Source of the DNA: Acidobacteriota bacterium
GTDB taxonomy: Bacteria > Acidobacteriota > Blastocatellia > Pyrinomonadales > Pyrinomonadaceae
Assembly (NCBI GenBank): GCA_016715115.1
Contig: JADKBM010000011.1
Location: 930,001 to 994,000, forward strand
Reading direction: 5' to 3'
Length of the DNA stretch: 64,000 nucleotides
The notes beneath the pieces are model-generated. The model was not told the origin of the DNA and made no database searches. It saw nothing but the letters and a program-made list of their open reading frames with translations. Every line of letters starts with the position of its first letter. Position 1 is the stretch's first letter. Shown one piece after another: positions 63,410-64,000 of this stretch. Both the position numbers and the translations under genes were made by a program.

Positions 63410-64000
63410 TCAGAAGGCGCACTTCTGCTTGAGTATGAAGTCGGCTCTCAGCACGTTGTACACAGTACACCACATCTGGAATCTCAGCGTGTTCCTGGCG
63501 ATGTTCCTGGCCCCCATCACCGTTACTTTCAGTTTCTTCCTCATGAATCCGAACGCATGTTCGACCACCCTTCGCACTCTGGATTTCTTCGCGTTCTTCC
63601 GTTTCTGGCGATTCGTCAGCGGTGTCGCCCGAGCCGCCTTGTCGAGCACTCCGTAATATATTCCGACCTCCCGCGCCGCCCTCTTGGCCGCCTGAATAGG
63701 ATATCCCTTGTCTGCCCAGACGCTCCGTTCGTCTCCGCTCATCATCTCGTGCAGCCGTTCGTGGTCGTGAACGTTCGCCGGCGTCAGTTCGCACTTGCGG
63801 ATGATCTTGCTGCCCTCGTCCATACCGATGTGGCCCTTGTAGCCGAAGTGTTTCTTCCCGCCCTGAGAGGTTCCCGCCGCGTCCGCGTCCAGCTGCCGGC
63901 TCTCCTTCGCCTTCTCCCGCTTCTCCTTCGTCATCGGCCGGTTCGCACTCTGGATGAGCGTCGCGTCGATGATCGTTCCCCCTTTTCAGGATCAGTCCCC
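63410..64000 (-). mobile_element. IS5-family transposase, truncated at window end
   Basis: The minus-strand frame from about 63985 to the stop at 63410 gives about 190 residues with IS5/IS1182-like DDE transposase sequence: TIIDATLIQSANRP, DADAAGTSQGGKKHFGYKGH, ADKGYPIQAAKR and RRVVEHAFGFMRKKLK. An in-frame TGA at 63986-63988 separates it from the preceding peptide GLILKRG in another frame; the switch lies at the run AAAAGGGGG (63978-63986). This is either a frameshift mutation or the kind of frameshifting some IS5-type elements use. The 5' part is beyond the window, and the IS end near 63250 was not resolved. Confidence 0.82.

Noticed and set aside
1..64000. tRNA or rRNA genes
   Set aside because: No cloverleaf-like or rRNA sequence was seen in the intergenic regions.

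Overview
The window reads as chromosomal DNA of a diderm, GC-rich bacterium, most likely an Acidobacteriota of the Blastocatellia/Pyrinomonadaceae type. That placement is an inference from the PilA paralogue style, the DUF2911, TgpA-like and Rhs gene content, and outer-membrane (heptose) genes; no rRNA or other marker in the window fixes it. I saw no tRNA, rRNA or CRISPR array.

Layout. 1-16.4 kb is housekeeping: a radical SAM protein cut by the window edge, aroB and glmM with a probable structured RNA (own promoter and terminator) between them, a lytic-transglycosylase-like protein, an acyl-CoA dehydrogenase, an operon of M24 peptidase-moeA-methyltransferase-moaC, an M50-like membrane protein, rimO and a TgpA-like transglutaminase. 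16.4-22.7 kb is an accessory island: stem-loop and dispersed repeats, two eroded Rhs/YD-repeat fragments (one joined to a DUF5675-like tail) and four small exported proteins plus a small HExxH protein. 22.7-32.6 kb returns to core genes: malic enzyme, a rpsA-HU-HIT-LexA-like block, pilT, a DUF2911 protein, a ferritin-like protein and an SDR. 32.7-39.2 kb holds a pilin-like gene with an unknown 640-aa membrane-anchored partner, an MGDG-synthase-type glycosyltransferase, a radical SAM protein and a cysteine desulfurase. 39.4-47.7 kb is envelope-related: class A PBP, K+ channel, a heptose/LPS cluster (epimerase, a frameshifted heptosyltransferase, gmhB), a CHASE3 histidine kinase and a cupin. 47.7-54.3 kb is a type IV pilus regulatory locus. 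54.4-62 kb carries an ABC exporter with a TPR protein and a sulfatase-fold transferase, then priA. 62-64 kb is packed with repeats and ends in a truncated IS5-type transposase.

The most coherent system is the pilus locus. A PilS-like sensor kinase and a PilR-like NtrC-family activator precede three pilA genes. Each pilA, and the distant pilin-like gene at 32.9 kb, has a -24/-12 sigma-54 promoter (TGGYAC-N5-TTGC). Upstream of pilA2 and pilA3 sits an 11-bp inverted repeat (ACA[G/A]TTTTTGT...ACAAAAACTGT) at nearly the same distance (111-112 bp) from the promoter although the DNA around it has diverged, so it is a good candidate activator site. Other points worth a second look are the glmM-aroB RNA, a family of GGAATCC arrays bounded by inverted CAAAGCTCCCGA repeats, a heptosyltransferase broken by one base, an epimerase lacking its catalytic Tyr, and a LexA-like repressor without the Ala-Gly cleavage site.
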